Assembly: GCA_030696305.1 (NCBI GenBank)
Contig: JAUYSP010000074.1
Span: 1-64,000, forward strand
Direction: 5' to 3'
From: Legionellaceae bacterium
GTDB lineage: Bacteria; Pseudomonadota; Gammaproteobacteria; Legionellales; Legionellaceae
Length of the DNA: 64,000 nucleotides
Below, in pieces: positions 17,920 through 27,700 of this stretch (the stretch's first letter is position 1; each line of letters begins with the position of its first letter). The notes under the pieces are model-generated. The model saw only the letters and a list, made by a program, of their open reading frames with translations, had not been told where the DNA came from and made no database searches. The position numbers and the translations under genes were made by a program.

Positions 17920-19320
17920 TCATTTAAGTACATCCAACTGTCGTCGTCCCATCCACCATGTACTAATAAATGGCGGTAAGCACATTAAAAGCAAGCCTGA
18001 AATTAATGTCATCTCGTAGCGAAACACTGGGCCAACGTTAATTTCAGAAGGCGGCATGAAACTGACCGCTAATGTCGTTAGAACGCCAATTAAACCAATG
18101 AAGCAGACTAGACACACGCCAAACAAACCACCTGGGATTCGAAATGGACCGCGATGATTTGGGAATTTAATTCGCAATTTAATCGCCGCTAAAAACATGA
18201 GAAAATACATTAACATATACAGCTGAGCAGCTAATGCAGTCAATAGCCAATAAGAGCCGTTGACACTTGGCATAAACAAAAAAAGCCCCGACAAGATAGT
18301 CACAATAATAGCTTGACCAATCAACATAGTCGCTGGCGCTTCTCGTTTGTTTACCCGTTGAAACATATAAGGCAAATTATCATCTTGAGCCGCAACAAGT
18401 AATCCTTTCGTTGGTGCAATAATCCAATTACTAACGCCACCCAGGCCGCCTAAAACTAACATCAATGCGACTATTGGCATAAACCACAGTAAATGATAAT
18501 TGGCAAAAAATGCGTTAAACGCTTGCATAATGCCTGCCACCAAATTAATTTCATTTTGGGGCAAGACCACGGCAATAGCTAATGAACCAAACATCAGCGT
18601 ACTTAAAATAATGAGAACAGAATAAATCAACGCCTTAGGAAATGCGTGTTGTGGATTATGTACATCATTTGCATGGACAGTCGCGATTTCAATCCCACAA
18701 AATGACATCATAATTGCAGTTAAAGAAACCCACATCGTGTGGTCATGCCAGTGAGGTAGAATACTGTGTAAATCAAATGTAATTTGCAGTGGTTTGCCAC
18801 CGACAATCCACATGGCTCCAAGTGCAATGATCAAACCCATTGGCAATAATAACCCAGAAATCGCACACACATTACTTAACCAGGCGGAAGAATGCATACC
18901 TCGTAAATTGACGAGCGTCGCACCCCAAAATGAAGTCACGATGACTATCCATAAAAAATGGGGATTACTAGCTAACGAAGGATTGATTAAATAACCGATT
19001 GTTCCGCCCACAAAGGAAAGAATAGTCGGATACCAAATAACGTTTTCGATCCATTGCAACCAAATAGCAAAAAAACCGACTTTCTTACCAAACGCTTCCT
19101 TAACCCAAATATAAACACCACCTTGTTTCGGCCAACCTGACGCGAGTTCAGCTGATACTAAAGCTGTAGGAATCAAGAAAAATAAAGCACCTAATATAAA
19201 AAAAGCAATTAACTGACTACCAAATAAAGCAGTAGCTGGTAAATTGCGAATGCTATCCACCGAACCTACCGTGATCATGGTTAAACTAAAAATCGTCAAT
19301 GCATGTTTTTTATTACTCAT
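17920..19320 (-). CDS. APC-superfamily amino acid permease or antiporter
   Basis: A 466-residue integral inner-membrane protein with about twelve transmembrane segments. The N-terminal helix 1 region (SLTMITVGSVDSIRNLPATALFG) and GWPKQGGVYIWVKEAFG match the glutamate:GABA antiporter-like (GadC/YjeM) branch of the APC superfamily. The substrate cannot be read from sequence; amino acid uptake or exchange is the likely role. This type of permease is abundant in Legionella and Coxiella, which feed on host amino acids. It appears to be a single gene, 37 bases from tsaC. Confidence 0.85.
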   Translation of the reverse strand: MSNKKHALTIFSLTMITVGSVDSIRNLPATALFGSQLIAFFILGALFFLIPTALVSAELASGWPKQGGVYIWVKEAFGKKVGFFAIWLQWIENVIWYPTILSFVGGTIGYLINPSLASNPHFLWIVIVTSFWGATLVNLRGMHSSAWLSNVCAISGLLLPMGLIIALGAMWIVGGKPLQITFDLHSILPHWHDHTMWVSLTAIMMSFCGIEIATVHANDVHNPQHAFPKALIYSVLIILSTLMFGSLAIAVVLPQNEINLVAGIMQAFNAFFANYHLLWFMPIVALMLVLGGLGGVSNWIIAPTKGLLVAAQDDNLPYMFQRVNKREAPATMLIGQAIIVTILSGLFLFMPSVNGSYWLLTALAAQLYMLMYFLMFLAAIKLRIKFPNHRGPFRIPGGLFGVCLVCFIGLIGVLTTLAVSFMPPSEINVGPVFRYEMTLISGLLLMCLPPFISTWWMGRRQLDVLK

Positions 19321-19357
19321 TCATTATCCTCAAAAACTGGTGCGGCCTTAGCCTGCA

Positions 19358-19909
19358 TTATCGTAATTGCTCACCCGTCAAGGCATCATAAATCGAACTA
19401 GGTTTCTTTGCTTGCCCCAAACTACCCAACACAACTGCATCAATGCCACTAGGAAACTGATTTTCTAGCTCCTCTAAAGAACGAGCTGGCTCTTGTCCAT
19501 GGATATTTGCACTTGTAGAGACTAACGGTCCATCTTGACATAATTGAGCAGCAACAGGATGAGTAGTCATTCGAATCGCAATGCTAGGATGATGACCACT
19601 GACCCAGGTGGGGACCAGGGTTGACTTTGGAAATACCCAAGTGGTAGGACCAGGCCAGGTTGCACGTATTGTTTCCATAGCTGAATCAGTCACTGTTCCA
19701 ATCAATGGAAACAATTGCGACCATTGAGAAATCAAGACAATAAGCCCCTGCCCGACCAAGCGATGTTTTAATGATAAAATACGTAACACCGCTTGCTCAT
19801 TGAAAGGATCACAACCGAGCCCGTATACCGCCTCTGTCGGATAAGCCAGAATGTTACCTTGATAAATAGACTCTCGGGCTTTATCCAAATTATCGATATG
19901 TATTAGCAT
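19358..19909 (-). CDS. tsaC: Threonylcarbamoyl-AMP synthase
   Basis: A 183-residue YrdC/Sua5-fold protein making threonylcarbamoyl-AMP from threonine, bicarbonate and ATP for the t6A37 modification of ANN-decoding tRNAs. The conserved AYPTEAVYGLGCDP near residues 22-35 and the later SIAIRMTTHPVA and STSANIHGQEPA segments are the family signatures. It has only the YrdC domain, like the short TsaC type, without the C-terminal Sua5 domain. It is preceded by ppiB at 13 bases, so the two may share a transcript. Confidence 0.93.
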   Translation of the reverse strand: MLIHIDNLDKARESIYQGNILAYPTEAVYGLGCDPFNEQAVLRILSLKHRLVGQGLIVLISQWSQLFPLIGTVTDSAMETIRATWPGPTTWVFPKSTLVPTWVSGHHPSIAIRMTTHPVAAQLCQDGPLVSTSANIHGQEPARSLEELENQFPSGIDAVVLGSLGQAKKPSSIYDALTGEQLR

Positions 19910-19922
19910 GCGCTCTCAGTTA

Positions 19923-20417
19923 CTACTCTACTTCAGTAATACTATTGATGACTACATCTTCAACAGGCACATCACCATGTCCACCACGATTAGCTGTTTT
20001 CACTTTTGCAATGGCATCCACAACATCCATACCTTCAACCACTTCAGCAAAAACACAATAACCAAACCCTTGAGCATGCTCACCACTGAAATTTAAAAAA
20101 GCATTATCAGCGACATTAATAAAAAATTGGGCAGTAGCAGAATGAGGATCTGATGTGCGAGCCATGGCAACCGTACCACGTTTATTTGGCTTAGCTGATT
20201 TAGCTTCATTCACCACTGGTGATTGGGTCGATTTTTGTGACATCGTTGATGTTAGTCCGCCACCTTGAATCATAAACCCATCGATCACGCGATGAAAAAT
20301 GGTATCATTATAAAAACCACTGCGTGCATAGTTTAAAAAATTTTCTGCAGTTTTAGGGGTATTAGCTGTATCAATCGCTAATTTAATATCGCCTTTTGAT
20401 GTCTTAATTAAGATCAT
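19923..20417 (-). CDS. ppiB: Cyclophilin-type peptidyl-prolyl isomerase B
   Basis: A 164-residue cyclophilin with no signal peptide, so cytoplasmic PpiB rather than periplasmic PpiA. It speeds cis-trans isomerisation of proline peptide bonds in folding proteins. Active-site segments [13 protein letters not shown] (catalytic arginine) and [13 protein letters not shown] are intact. The start overlaps the tgt stop by 14 bases, indicating a common transcript. Confidence 0.95.
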   Translation of the reverse strand: MILIKTSKGDIKLAIDTANTPKTAENFLNYARSGFYNDTIFHRVIDGFMIQGGGLTSTMSQKSTQSPVVNEAKSAKPNKRGTVAMARTSDPHSATAQFFINVADNAFLNFSGEHAQGFGYCVFAEVVEGMDVVDAIAKVKTANRGGHGDVPVEDVVINSITEVE

Positions 20418-21579
20418 GGTTACTCCTCTCTTGAATAAATCGGCGAATTATACCACAAACATCGTGTAATACATGGATATTATGAATACTCGCAAGTGCC
20501 GTAAATAAATTCGCCTTTTGCTTAAATAAATGATGTAGGTAAGCACGTGAATAATGGCTACAGGTATAACACGTACAATTTGCCATGATCGGGCTCATAT
20601 CTTGAGCAAAACATGCTTTTTTAATTTGAATTCGTGCATGCTCATGTTCACTAGCAAATCGTAACCAATTACCATCTGGAACAATTTCACCGCAATATAA
20701 GGCACCGTGTCGGGCGTTACGCGTAGGGGCAACACAGTCAAACAGATCAATCCCTTCCGCTACCACATCTAATAAATCTTGCGGCGACATGCCTACGCCC
20801 ATAGTATAGCGTGGTTTATTTTCAGGTAAAAATGACTGTACCCAGCGGACTACCTCGACAGTCGCTGGCATATCAAATCCAACGGTTTCACCCCCAATAG
20901 CAATCCCATCGGTGTTCATTGAGGCCACAAATTCGGCACTTTCACGACGTAGATCCTCAAACACACCACCTTGAATTATTCCGAATAATGCTTGCTGATT
21001 ACCATATCGAGACGTAGGATATTGTTGATGATACAAAACAGACTCACCGAGCCAACGATGAGTGCGCGTCATAATGTGTTGTACTTCATCACGCGAACAA
21101 TGATCAGGTGTACATTGATCAAATGCCATAATAATGTCTGCGCCAATTATTTTTTGCGTTTCCAAAGACATCGTTGGTGTCATATGAATCAAGCGAGAGG
21201 AACCCGGTAATTGAAAATGTGCGCCTTTTTCATCAATCGTACATATTTCTTTATTCTTCGATAAACTGAATACTTGAAAACCACCACTATCCGTGAGCAT
21301 AGGGCCATGCCACCCCATAAATGGGTGCATCCCACCGGCACGTTCAATGACTTCCATACCCGGAGCACAGAGCATGTGGTAAGTATTGCCGCCTAAAATA
21401 ATTTGACTACCTGAATCACGCAATTCAATAGGCGTCATATTATTTACACCTGCGCGCGTACCAACCGGCATAAATGTAGGTGTCATAAACTCACCATGAG
21501 GCGTAGTGACACGCGTCACTCTCGCTTTTGTATGAACGTGGCGGTGTACCACCTCACAAGAAAAAATAGTTTTAACCAT
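20404..21579 (-). CDS. tgt: tRNA-guanine transglycosylase
   Basis: A 391-residue enzyme exchanging G34 of tRNAs with GUN anticodons for the queuosine precursor preQ1. Motifs are [12 protein letters not shown] (general acid aspartate), [26 protein letters not shown] with the nucleophilic aspartate, and the zinc site [17 protein letters not shown]. Unlike many gammaproteobacteria, it is not followed by yajC-secDF or preceded by queA here; instead it sits between dsbB and ppiB. Confidence 0.96.
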   Translation of the reverse strand: MVKTIFSCEVVHRHVHTKARVTRVTTPHGEFMTPTFMPVGTRAGVNNMTPIELRDSGSQIILGGNTYHMLCAPGMEVIERAGGMHPFMGWHGPMLTDSGGFQVFSLSKNKEICTIDEKGAHFQLPGSSRLIHMTPTMSLETQKIIGADIIMAFDQCTPDHCSRDEVQHIMTRTHRWLGESVLYHQQYPTSRYGNQQALFGIIQGGVFEDLRRESAEFVASMNTDGIAIGGETVGFDMPATVEVVRWVQSFLPENKPRYTMGVGMSPQDLLDVVAEGIDLFDCVAPTRNARHGALYCGEIVPDGNWLRFASEHEHARIQIKKACFAQDMSPIMANCTCYTCSHYSRAYLHHLFKQKANLFTALASIHNIHVLHDVCGIIRRFIQERSNHDLN

Positions 21580-21596
21580 GTATCAACACTAAAAAT

Positions 21597-22136
21597 TTAA
21601 AGCGGTTTATTGGGAGGTTCGGTGGACTCTATATTTTTTTGGAGCGTCAAATTCAACACGATCGCCAATGCAATATTTGCAATAGCCATCAGTCCAAAAT
21701 AAATTGCTGCCCAACCAGGCATAGACAAGCCAAGCCACTGCCAAGTTACTTCAGAACATTCATGCGATCCCCAAAAAAAGGCTTTTAGAATCACACTGAG
21801 TGAGAAATAATTAACGAGAGCATCCAATCCGGGAACACAAACCTGAGCTTGACCCGTTGCCAATGATTGAAGCCAGAGTTGTCGGCTAGCGAAGTACAAA
21901 CCGAAGCAAGTTATGATGACTTGAATAATAGCAAGTATTCGCGCACGATGCAGCGTTCTTAGTCCTAATGCAGCTAAACATAAAAAACCAAATAAAAATG
22001 CACAGAAACGTTGCATTAGACATAAAGGACATGGTTCTAATTTTTGTATATATTCAAAATAAAAAGCCGAAACTAACACAAGTATCGTAAGAAAAAGTAA
22101 TGCATTTTGAATATTTCGATAGGTCATCCGTTTCAT
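21597..22136 (-). CDS. dsbB: Disulfide bond formation protein B
   Basis: A 179-residue inner-membrane protein with four transmembrane segments that reoxidises periplasmic DsbA and passes electrons to quinone. The first redox pair is EPCPLCLMQR, and the second pair is formed by cysteines in QVCVPG and SHECSEV. All four catalytic cysteines are present. It is divergent from the adenylase/desulfurase cassette. Confidence 0.93.
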   Translation of the reverse strand: MKRMTYRNIQNALLFLTILVLVSAFYFEYIQKLEPCPLCLMQRFCAFLFGFLCLAALGLRTLHRARILAIIQVIITCFGLYFASRQLWLQSLATGQAQVCVPGLDALVNYFSLSVILKAFFWGSHECSEVTWQWLGLSMPGWAAIYFGLMAIANIALAIVLNLTLQKNIESTEPPNKPL

Positions 22137-22213
22137 GAATATCGCGCCTTAGAATCGTTTAATTAGAGCTCGCCTTCAACAGGATGGTATATAAGCGAGT
22201 TAGAATACAAAAG

Positions 22214-22219
22214 TATAAT
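22214..22219 (+). promoter_or_regulatory. Candidate -10 box for the adenylase/desulfurase cassette
   Basis: A perfect TATAAT lies 86 bases before the first cassette ATG. The -35 region (ATAAGC or nearby) is poor, so the promoter may need an activator. It lies in the divergent space with dsbB. Confidence 0.45.
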
Positions 22220-22256
22220 CCTATGGCTGAATTTTACAATAGCAGGACAGTGTGCC

Positions 22257-22319
22257 ATGATAAATAATAAATCATGTTTATTCGGTTTAGGGGGATTTTA
22301 TGGACTACAAAAAATATAA
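22257..22319 (+). CDS. Possible 20-residue leader or precursor peptide
   Basis: An ATG with AGGA nine bases upstream opens a 20-codon frame that ends inside the start of the next gene. The peptide has one cysteine near its N-terminus (KSCLFG) and a glycine-rich end (LGGFYG). Part of the glycine content is forced because the same bases form the ribosome site and start codon of the following gene in another frame, so it may be chance. No family is recognised. Confidence 0.25.
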   Translation: MINNKSCLFGLGGFYGLQKI

Positions 22320-23475
22320 AAATTTACCCATATATAAAAAGTTATGGCAAAACGATTCAATTTCAATATTAGAAAAATCCGATATTGTAGCAGATTTTCC
22401 CCACCACTGGCTAACTCCAAAAATTTCTGCTGCGTTAGCACAGGGCGATGTTGAATGGCTTGCATCGTCAGGTACAACCTCTGATCGCATGCAAATAATG
22501 CGCCCTGCTAGCTGGGGAAGTGAACATGTTACTAAGAATTTCATGCACCACCCCGTCCTAAAAAAATGTTGGGATGAACAGATAACGCGTATTGTCTTAG
22601 CTCCCGCAGTCTGCTCGCAAAGTGTTTGTTTTAATGTAGACCCTGGTCCTGACAAAAGATGGTATTGCGAAGCCCTTTTTATAAACTTATCAAATGATCC
22701 TCAAACCTGGCAAAAAAGCGATATTGATCGTATGGTTAAAGAAATATCGGATAATGCACCTTATTTTATTATTGCCGACCCAATTTATTTGGCATTACTT
22801 TTAAAAAATATAAAAAAATATAATTTGGAACATTCTTTTATTAAACCTAAAGCCGTCGTGTTGAGTTATGAGATAGTGACACATAACATTCGCCAATACA
22901 TTGAGGATATATTAGCCGTTCCCATTATTGGGATTTATGGCAGTACAGAATTGAATTATGTACTAATAGAAAATAACCAGGGCAACATGGAATTATGCTC
23001 ACCTGAAATAGAATTATCTGAGATAGAATTAGAATTGTTACCATTAGTTCCCGAGCTAAATTTATACAGCCTAATAGTCAGCAGTATAAAAAATCCGTAC
23101 ATGCCATTTATTAGATATCGTACTGGCGATTGTGTTCAGACAGTGCAGAACAAGCATCCGCAAATAAAACGAATTTGTGGTAGAGAAAAAGAGCGAATTA
23201 AAATCCAAAATGGCACGTTGATTCCTCACGCCATATTCGATGACTTAATAGCAAAACACTCTGCCGATATTATGTTATATCAACTACAGGGATTAGGCTC
23301 AGAACGCATGCAATTCAATTACACAACTATAGATAATCACCCCCTTGATGAGCACACAGCTACTCTTTTGCAAACAAAAATATCGAGTTTAATTGGTAAA
23401 ACCTGTAACGTTTTTTATCGAGATACCATTTCCCCCGCCATATCGGGAAAATTTAATTGGTTGAAAATGCTATGA
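22300..23475 (+). CDS. Phenylacetate-CoA ligase-like adenylate-forming enzyme
   Basis: A 391-residue member of the ANL superfamily resembling PaaK. The phosphate-binding loop LASSGTTSDRMQIM is at residues 54-66, YGSTELNY at about 211-218, YRTGDCV at about 267-273, and GREKERIKIQNG marks the hinge to the C-terminal lid. Such enzymes activate a carboxylate as acyl-AMP and often pass it to CoA or a carrier protein. The protein is shorter than PaaK (about 430). A strong ribosome site AGGGGG precedes the ATG. The stop overlaps the next gene by four bases, so the two products are probably made together. The substrate is unknown. Confidence 0.75.
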   Translation: MDYKKYKNLPIYKKLWQNDSISILEKSDIVADFPHHWLTPKISAALAQGDVEWLASSGTTSDRMQIMRPASWGSEHVTKNFMHHPVLKKCWDEQITRIVLAPAVCSQSVCFNVDPGPDKRWYCEALFINLSNDPQTWQKSDIDRMVKEISDNAPYFIIADPIYLALLLKNIKKYNLEHSFIKPKAVVLSYEIVTHNIRQYIEDILAVPIIGIYGSTELNYVLIENNQGNMELCSPEIELSEIELELLPLVPELNLYSLIVSSIKNPYMPFIRYRTGDCVQTVQNKHPQIKRICGREKERIKIQNGTLIPHAIFDDLIAKHSADIMLYQLQGLGSERMQFNYTTIDNHPLDEHTATLLQTKISSLIGKTCNVFYRDTISPAISGKFNWLKML

Positions 23476-24659
23476 ACTATCAACTTGATTTTCCCATTAT
23501 AGAGAATTTAAAATCGTCTAATCGCCCTTATGTTTATCTTGACAATGCCGCGACTAGCTTAAAACCCATCTCTGTCATTGAGGCTGTTTCCAACTACTAT
23601 ACTCATTGTGGGGCCAATGTGCATCGAGGAAGTTACAAGGCTGGTGAATATGCCACTATATTGTATGAACAAGCACGAAACACTATTGCCGAATTTATTA
23701 ATGCTAAAAATAATGAAATTATTTTTAGTAAAGGAACAACAGATAGTCTTAATTTACTCGCCGATTTATTAGAACTTAAAAAAGAAGATGTTATTATCAA
23801 TTGTCTTCATGATCACCATGCTAATTTTATAGTCTGGAAAGAACGAGCATGTTTGCATACTGTAGAAATGACCCCTGATGGATTAATTAATCTACAAATG
23901 CTAGAAGACATTCTAAAAACAAATAAAGTTAAGTTAATTACAATTCCTTATGCCACAAACATTACTGGCAATATCCAACCTGTAATGGATATTATGGGAT
24001 TAGCTAAAAAATATAATACCTTAGTATGTATTGATGGAGCACAAATAGTCAGCCATCGCGCTGTTGATATTAAAACAATTAGCGCTGATTTTTTTGCCTT
24101 TTCCAGCCATAAAATGTTCGGACCTACAGGCGTTGGTGTTTTATATATTCAAGAAAACATTTTGGAAAAAATGCCTTACAAACGGTTTGGCGGAGGCATG
24201 ATAAATACATATACACTGCAGCAAAAGAATTATAAAAAACCACCAATTGGTTTTGAACCAGGAACACCAGCAATAGAAGCTGTGATCGGCTTTGGAAAAG
24301 CTGTTGAATATATTCTTAATATCGGTTTTGAAGCATTTAATACTCATTCATCAGCCTGGTCAGTATTGTTTTTAAAACATCTTGAATCTAGCGCCTGGAA
24401 ACTTGCCTTTCCCAAAAGCGACGATAGTTTGCCAATATTTACTTTAAATCATAAAAATCGCACCATGGATTTAGCTTATTTAGGTCGATTACTTTCTGAT
24501 GCGTATAATATTGCAGTTAATGATGGTCAGCAATGTTGTGGGCCATTATATGCTTCAGCTGGTCTTGCTGCGGGCTTGCGAGTATCAGCCCATATCTATA
24601 ATTCATTAACCGAACCCGAGTATTTTTTTCATTGTCTGGATGAGTTATCATTTTATTAG
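23472..24659 (+). CDS. SufS/CsdA-like cysteine desulfurase (class V aminotransferase fold)
   Basis: A 395-residue PLP enzyme. N-terminal VYLDNAATSLKP, the conserved GANVHRGSY, and the PLP lysine in FSSHKMFGPTGVGVLY (about K214) identify the SufS/CsdA group. A cysteine pair in GQQCCGPLY (about 355-356) occupies the position of the catalytic cysteine of SufS (GHHCAMPL), but the arginine usually preceding this loop is replaced (VND for VRT). No SufBCD or SufE genes are nearby, so it is unlikely to be the housekeeping iron-sulfur enzyme. The ATGA overlap with the upstream adenylase suggests the pair work on one compound, for example activating a carboxylate and adding sulfur. That is inference. 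Confidence 0.75.
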   Translation: MNYQLDFPIIENLKSSNRPYVYLDNAATSLKPISVIEAVSNYYTHCGANVHRGSYKAGEYATILYEQARNTIAEFINAKNNEIIFSKGTTDSLNLLADLLELKKEDVIINCLHDHHANFIVWKERACLHTVEMTPDGLINLQMLEDILKTNKVKLITIPYATNITGNIQPVMDIMGLAKKYNTLVCIDGAQIVSHRAVDIKTISADFFAFSSHKMFGPTGVGVLYIQENILEKMPYKRFGGGMINTYTLQQKNYKKPPIGFEPGTPAIEAVIGFGKAVEYILNIGFEAFNTHSSAWSVLFLKHLESSAWKLAFPKSDDSLPIFTLNHKNRTMDLAYLGRLLSDAYNIAVNDGQQCCGPLYASAGLAAGLRVSAHIYNSLTEPEYFFHCLDELSFY

Positions 24660-24675
24660 GACGTAGAAAGTTACT

Positions 24676-24716
24676 TAGAGCATTGAATGATTTGAATTTA
24701 ATCATTCAATGCTCTA
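24676..24716. terminator. Long hairpin terminator between convergent genes
   Basis: TAGAGCATTGAATGAT at 24676-24691 pairs perfectly with ATCATTCAATGCTCTA at 24701-24716 around a 9-base loop. It lies between the convergent desulfurase and enhC genes and probably ends both transcripts. Confidence 0.75.
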
Positions 24717-24726
24717 GAAAAGTAAT

Positions 24727-27700
24727 TTACTGTTGTAAGTAAGCTGTATTTTTTGTACCTACCTCTTGCTTGGATATCGAGGAATCACTATTCATCAACT
24801 GCTGATACGCCTCTTTAGCAAGCGCATTATTTGGATATTCATTTAGCAATTGTACTAAAATTTCTTTAGATGTTTTTTCATCACCTAAATTCCAAGCATT
24901 CAATGCACTCAAGTACATGAGTTCAGCCGATGATCGTTCTACCACAGGTGGCGATGTTAATTGAGCAGACGCAATAAAACTAACATGTGGTTGCGATTGA
25001 GCACTATACCATTGCAACGCTTTTTGCGCATCCATACTGCCATTTTCTTGGGCTTTTTGTAACCACTGCTTCGCTTGTTGTGGTTGACAGTTCGGCGTAA
25101 TGCCTTTAAAGCAAAATAAAGCCATTTGATATTGGGCATAAGGGTTACTTTGTGCCGAAAGTTCTGAGTATAACTTTTCTGCTTCTTGTAAATTCTTTGA
25201 TCCACCCAAGCCGTATTGATACATTCTCGCTAAGGCTAACGTGGCCTTAGCGTTTCCTCGCTCTGAAGCCATTTGATAATAGTGAGTCGCTTGTGCATAA
25301 TCTAACGAAGTAGCCACGCCTGTTTCAGCCATTAAACCTAGCTGATACATGGCATCTCGATTCCCCAAAGCCATTGCTTTTTTATATAAATCAAGTGCGT
25401 CTCCTGCATCACCCGATTTATCTTGTCTGCTTAAATACAAATTAGCTAACTGCACCATGGCTTGAGAATGTCCTTTTTCTATAGCTTGTAAATACAATGA
25501 CTTAGCTTTATCAATATCAACGGCACATCCTTCTCCCCGTTCATACAATAATCCTAAATTATAAGCACCAACCATATCGCCTTGATCTGCAGCGCGTTGA
25601 TAACTAGCCATCGCTTGGGCATAATTTTCATCAACCGTGTCGTAAATAAAACCTAATGCAACTGATGCTGGAGGGTAGTTAGTTTGAGCAGCGGCATACC
25701 ATTTTTTTGCTTGCGAGTAATCAGGCAGTTTATCTAGTCTACCTAATTGATACAATCTCGCTAACAAATATTGTGCTTGTGGCTGTTGTTGTTCTGCTGC
25801 AGCGGTATACCAAGTTTGTGCGCTAGTAAAGTTAACCGGACAGCCTATGCCCTGTTCATATAAAAAGCCGAGTTTAAGTTGTGCTTGTGCATCGCCTTTT
25901 TCAGCAAATTGCTGAAAAATAACGTGCGCTTGCTTTAAATTGTCGTCTTGGTTAGATTGATTTACATAATAATCGGCTAATAATAAACCGGCTTTACTAT
26001 TCCCTAAATTTAAAGCTTGAATTAACTCAGGTAAAAAAGATTCACCTTGCTGTTTCTTAATTATCGCAAGATTCAAATTAGCGTAAGAAAAACCGCTATC
26101 TACTGCTTTTTGTAGTAACTCTCGACTCTTTTGAAGATCTTTAGAACCACCAATGCCTTGCGCCGTATAAGTACCTAAGATGAAAGCACTCACAGGATTG
26201 TCAGTTGCTTGCTCATACCAAGTTAATGCTTTATCTTGATCTGCCTCAACCGCTATCCCCCGATCGTACATTAAACCTAAAAGTAACGCCGCATCCTTAT
26301 TACCAGCATTGGCTTCTTTGTTTGCAGAATTGAATGCTTGTTGTTGTTTATTTTTATCGGAATCCATTGCATCATAAAATGCTAAGGGCAAATTAGCTGC
26401 CTCAATACCCGCAGCAACCGCACCTGTATATAATGTTTTAATTAATTGATTATGTTTTTCAAATCCAGCTATGCTCAAATCCGATGGTTTTTGCCTAACT
26501 AAAATTTCTGCCAATCGGTATTGCGCTAAACCCGAACCATTTGCCGAAGCTAAATTATACATAGCCATCGCTTGCTCAGGATCTGGTGCAATGACCTCTT
26601 TGCCAGCTGCGTCTTTATATCCTAACTCATAAATGCGCGCTAATACATATTGAGCATTTGGATTACCTTTAAAGGCAGCATCATCTAACCATTCAACTGC
26701 CAATTTGTAATCTGGATCAATATCTATCCCAAATAAATAGAGAAGACCTAAGTTATATTCTGACTGTAAATCCTGTTGCACAGCTGCTAATTGATAATTC
26801 TTAATAGCATTTTGTATGTTTTTCTCAACACCTATCCCATATTGATACATTTGCCCTAGATCAAATTGAGCATTTGCATCACCTAAGATGGCTTGGCTCT
26901 CTAATTTTTTAAATAATTCTTTATAATCAGCAGCTTGATCAGCTGCAGTTGCCATTTTTTTCAACTCATCAACGGTCATCATTTGATTTGCATTGTCGTC
27001 TGCTTTGGCTTGTAGAGCAGCATGAAAACCATAGCGAGGAACATTCCATTGCTCTGGATTACTTTTTTCCATCGATCGAACTAGCATATCGTAATATTCG
27101 TTAATTGGAACTTGCGTTGGATTAACTAAGGAAAATTGAGGTTGATATAGCATCTGACGTGTTACAGATTCCATGGCAGGGAATGAATTGTAATTATTTT
27201 GTTGAACACTAAGCGGATTATGCCACTGTCCCAAAATACCTTGCATTGCATAAGCTGTTTTAGCAAATTGCCCTGCTTTACCATTCGTTAGCCACTGCAC
27301 TGCTTTTTCTTGTGCTTGTACATCGGATTCCTTAGACGATATGGTCGCTTTTTGCTGCCATTCGTTTGCCAGTTGCTGATCTGACTCGGTACCAAAACCT
27401 TTTTTATACATCTCACTTAATTTACGTTGCGCTTCTATAGAACCCATTTGTGCGCCTTTTAGCATCCATAAAAATCCCTCATGGGCATTATATAGGGCAC
27501 TTTTATCGTCACTATAAATTTCAGATAACGCAATTGCTGCTGGAACGAAACCTGTCAACACTGCTTTGTTATACCATTTTTCAGCTTCTTGAATATTATT
27601 TTGACTACGTTCTATTTGACCCATTTGATAAAATGCGGGACCATAATTTTGTTGAATCGCTAAATTGGTCAATTCTTTGGCTTTATCAATGTCGCGCTCA

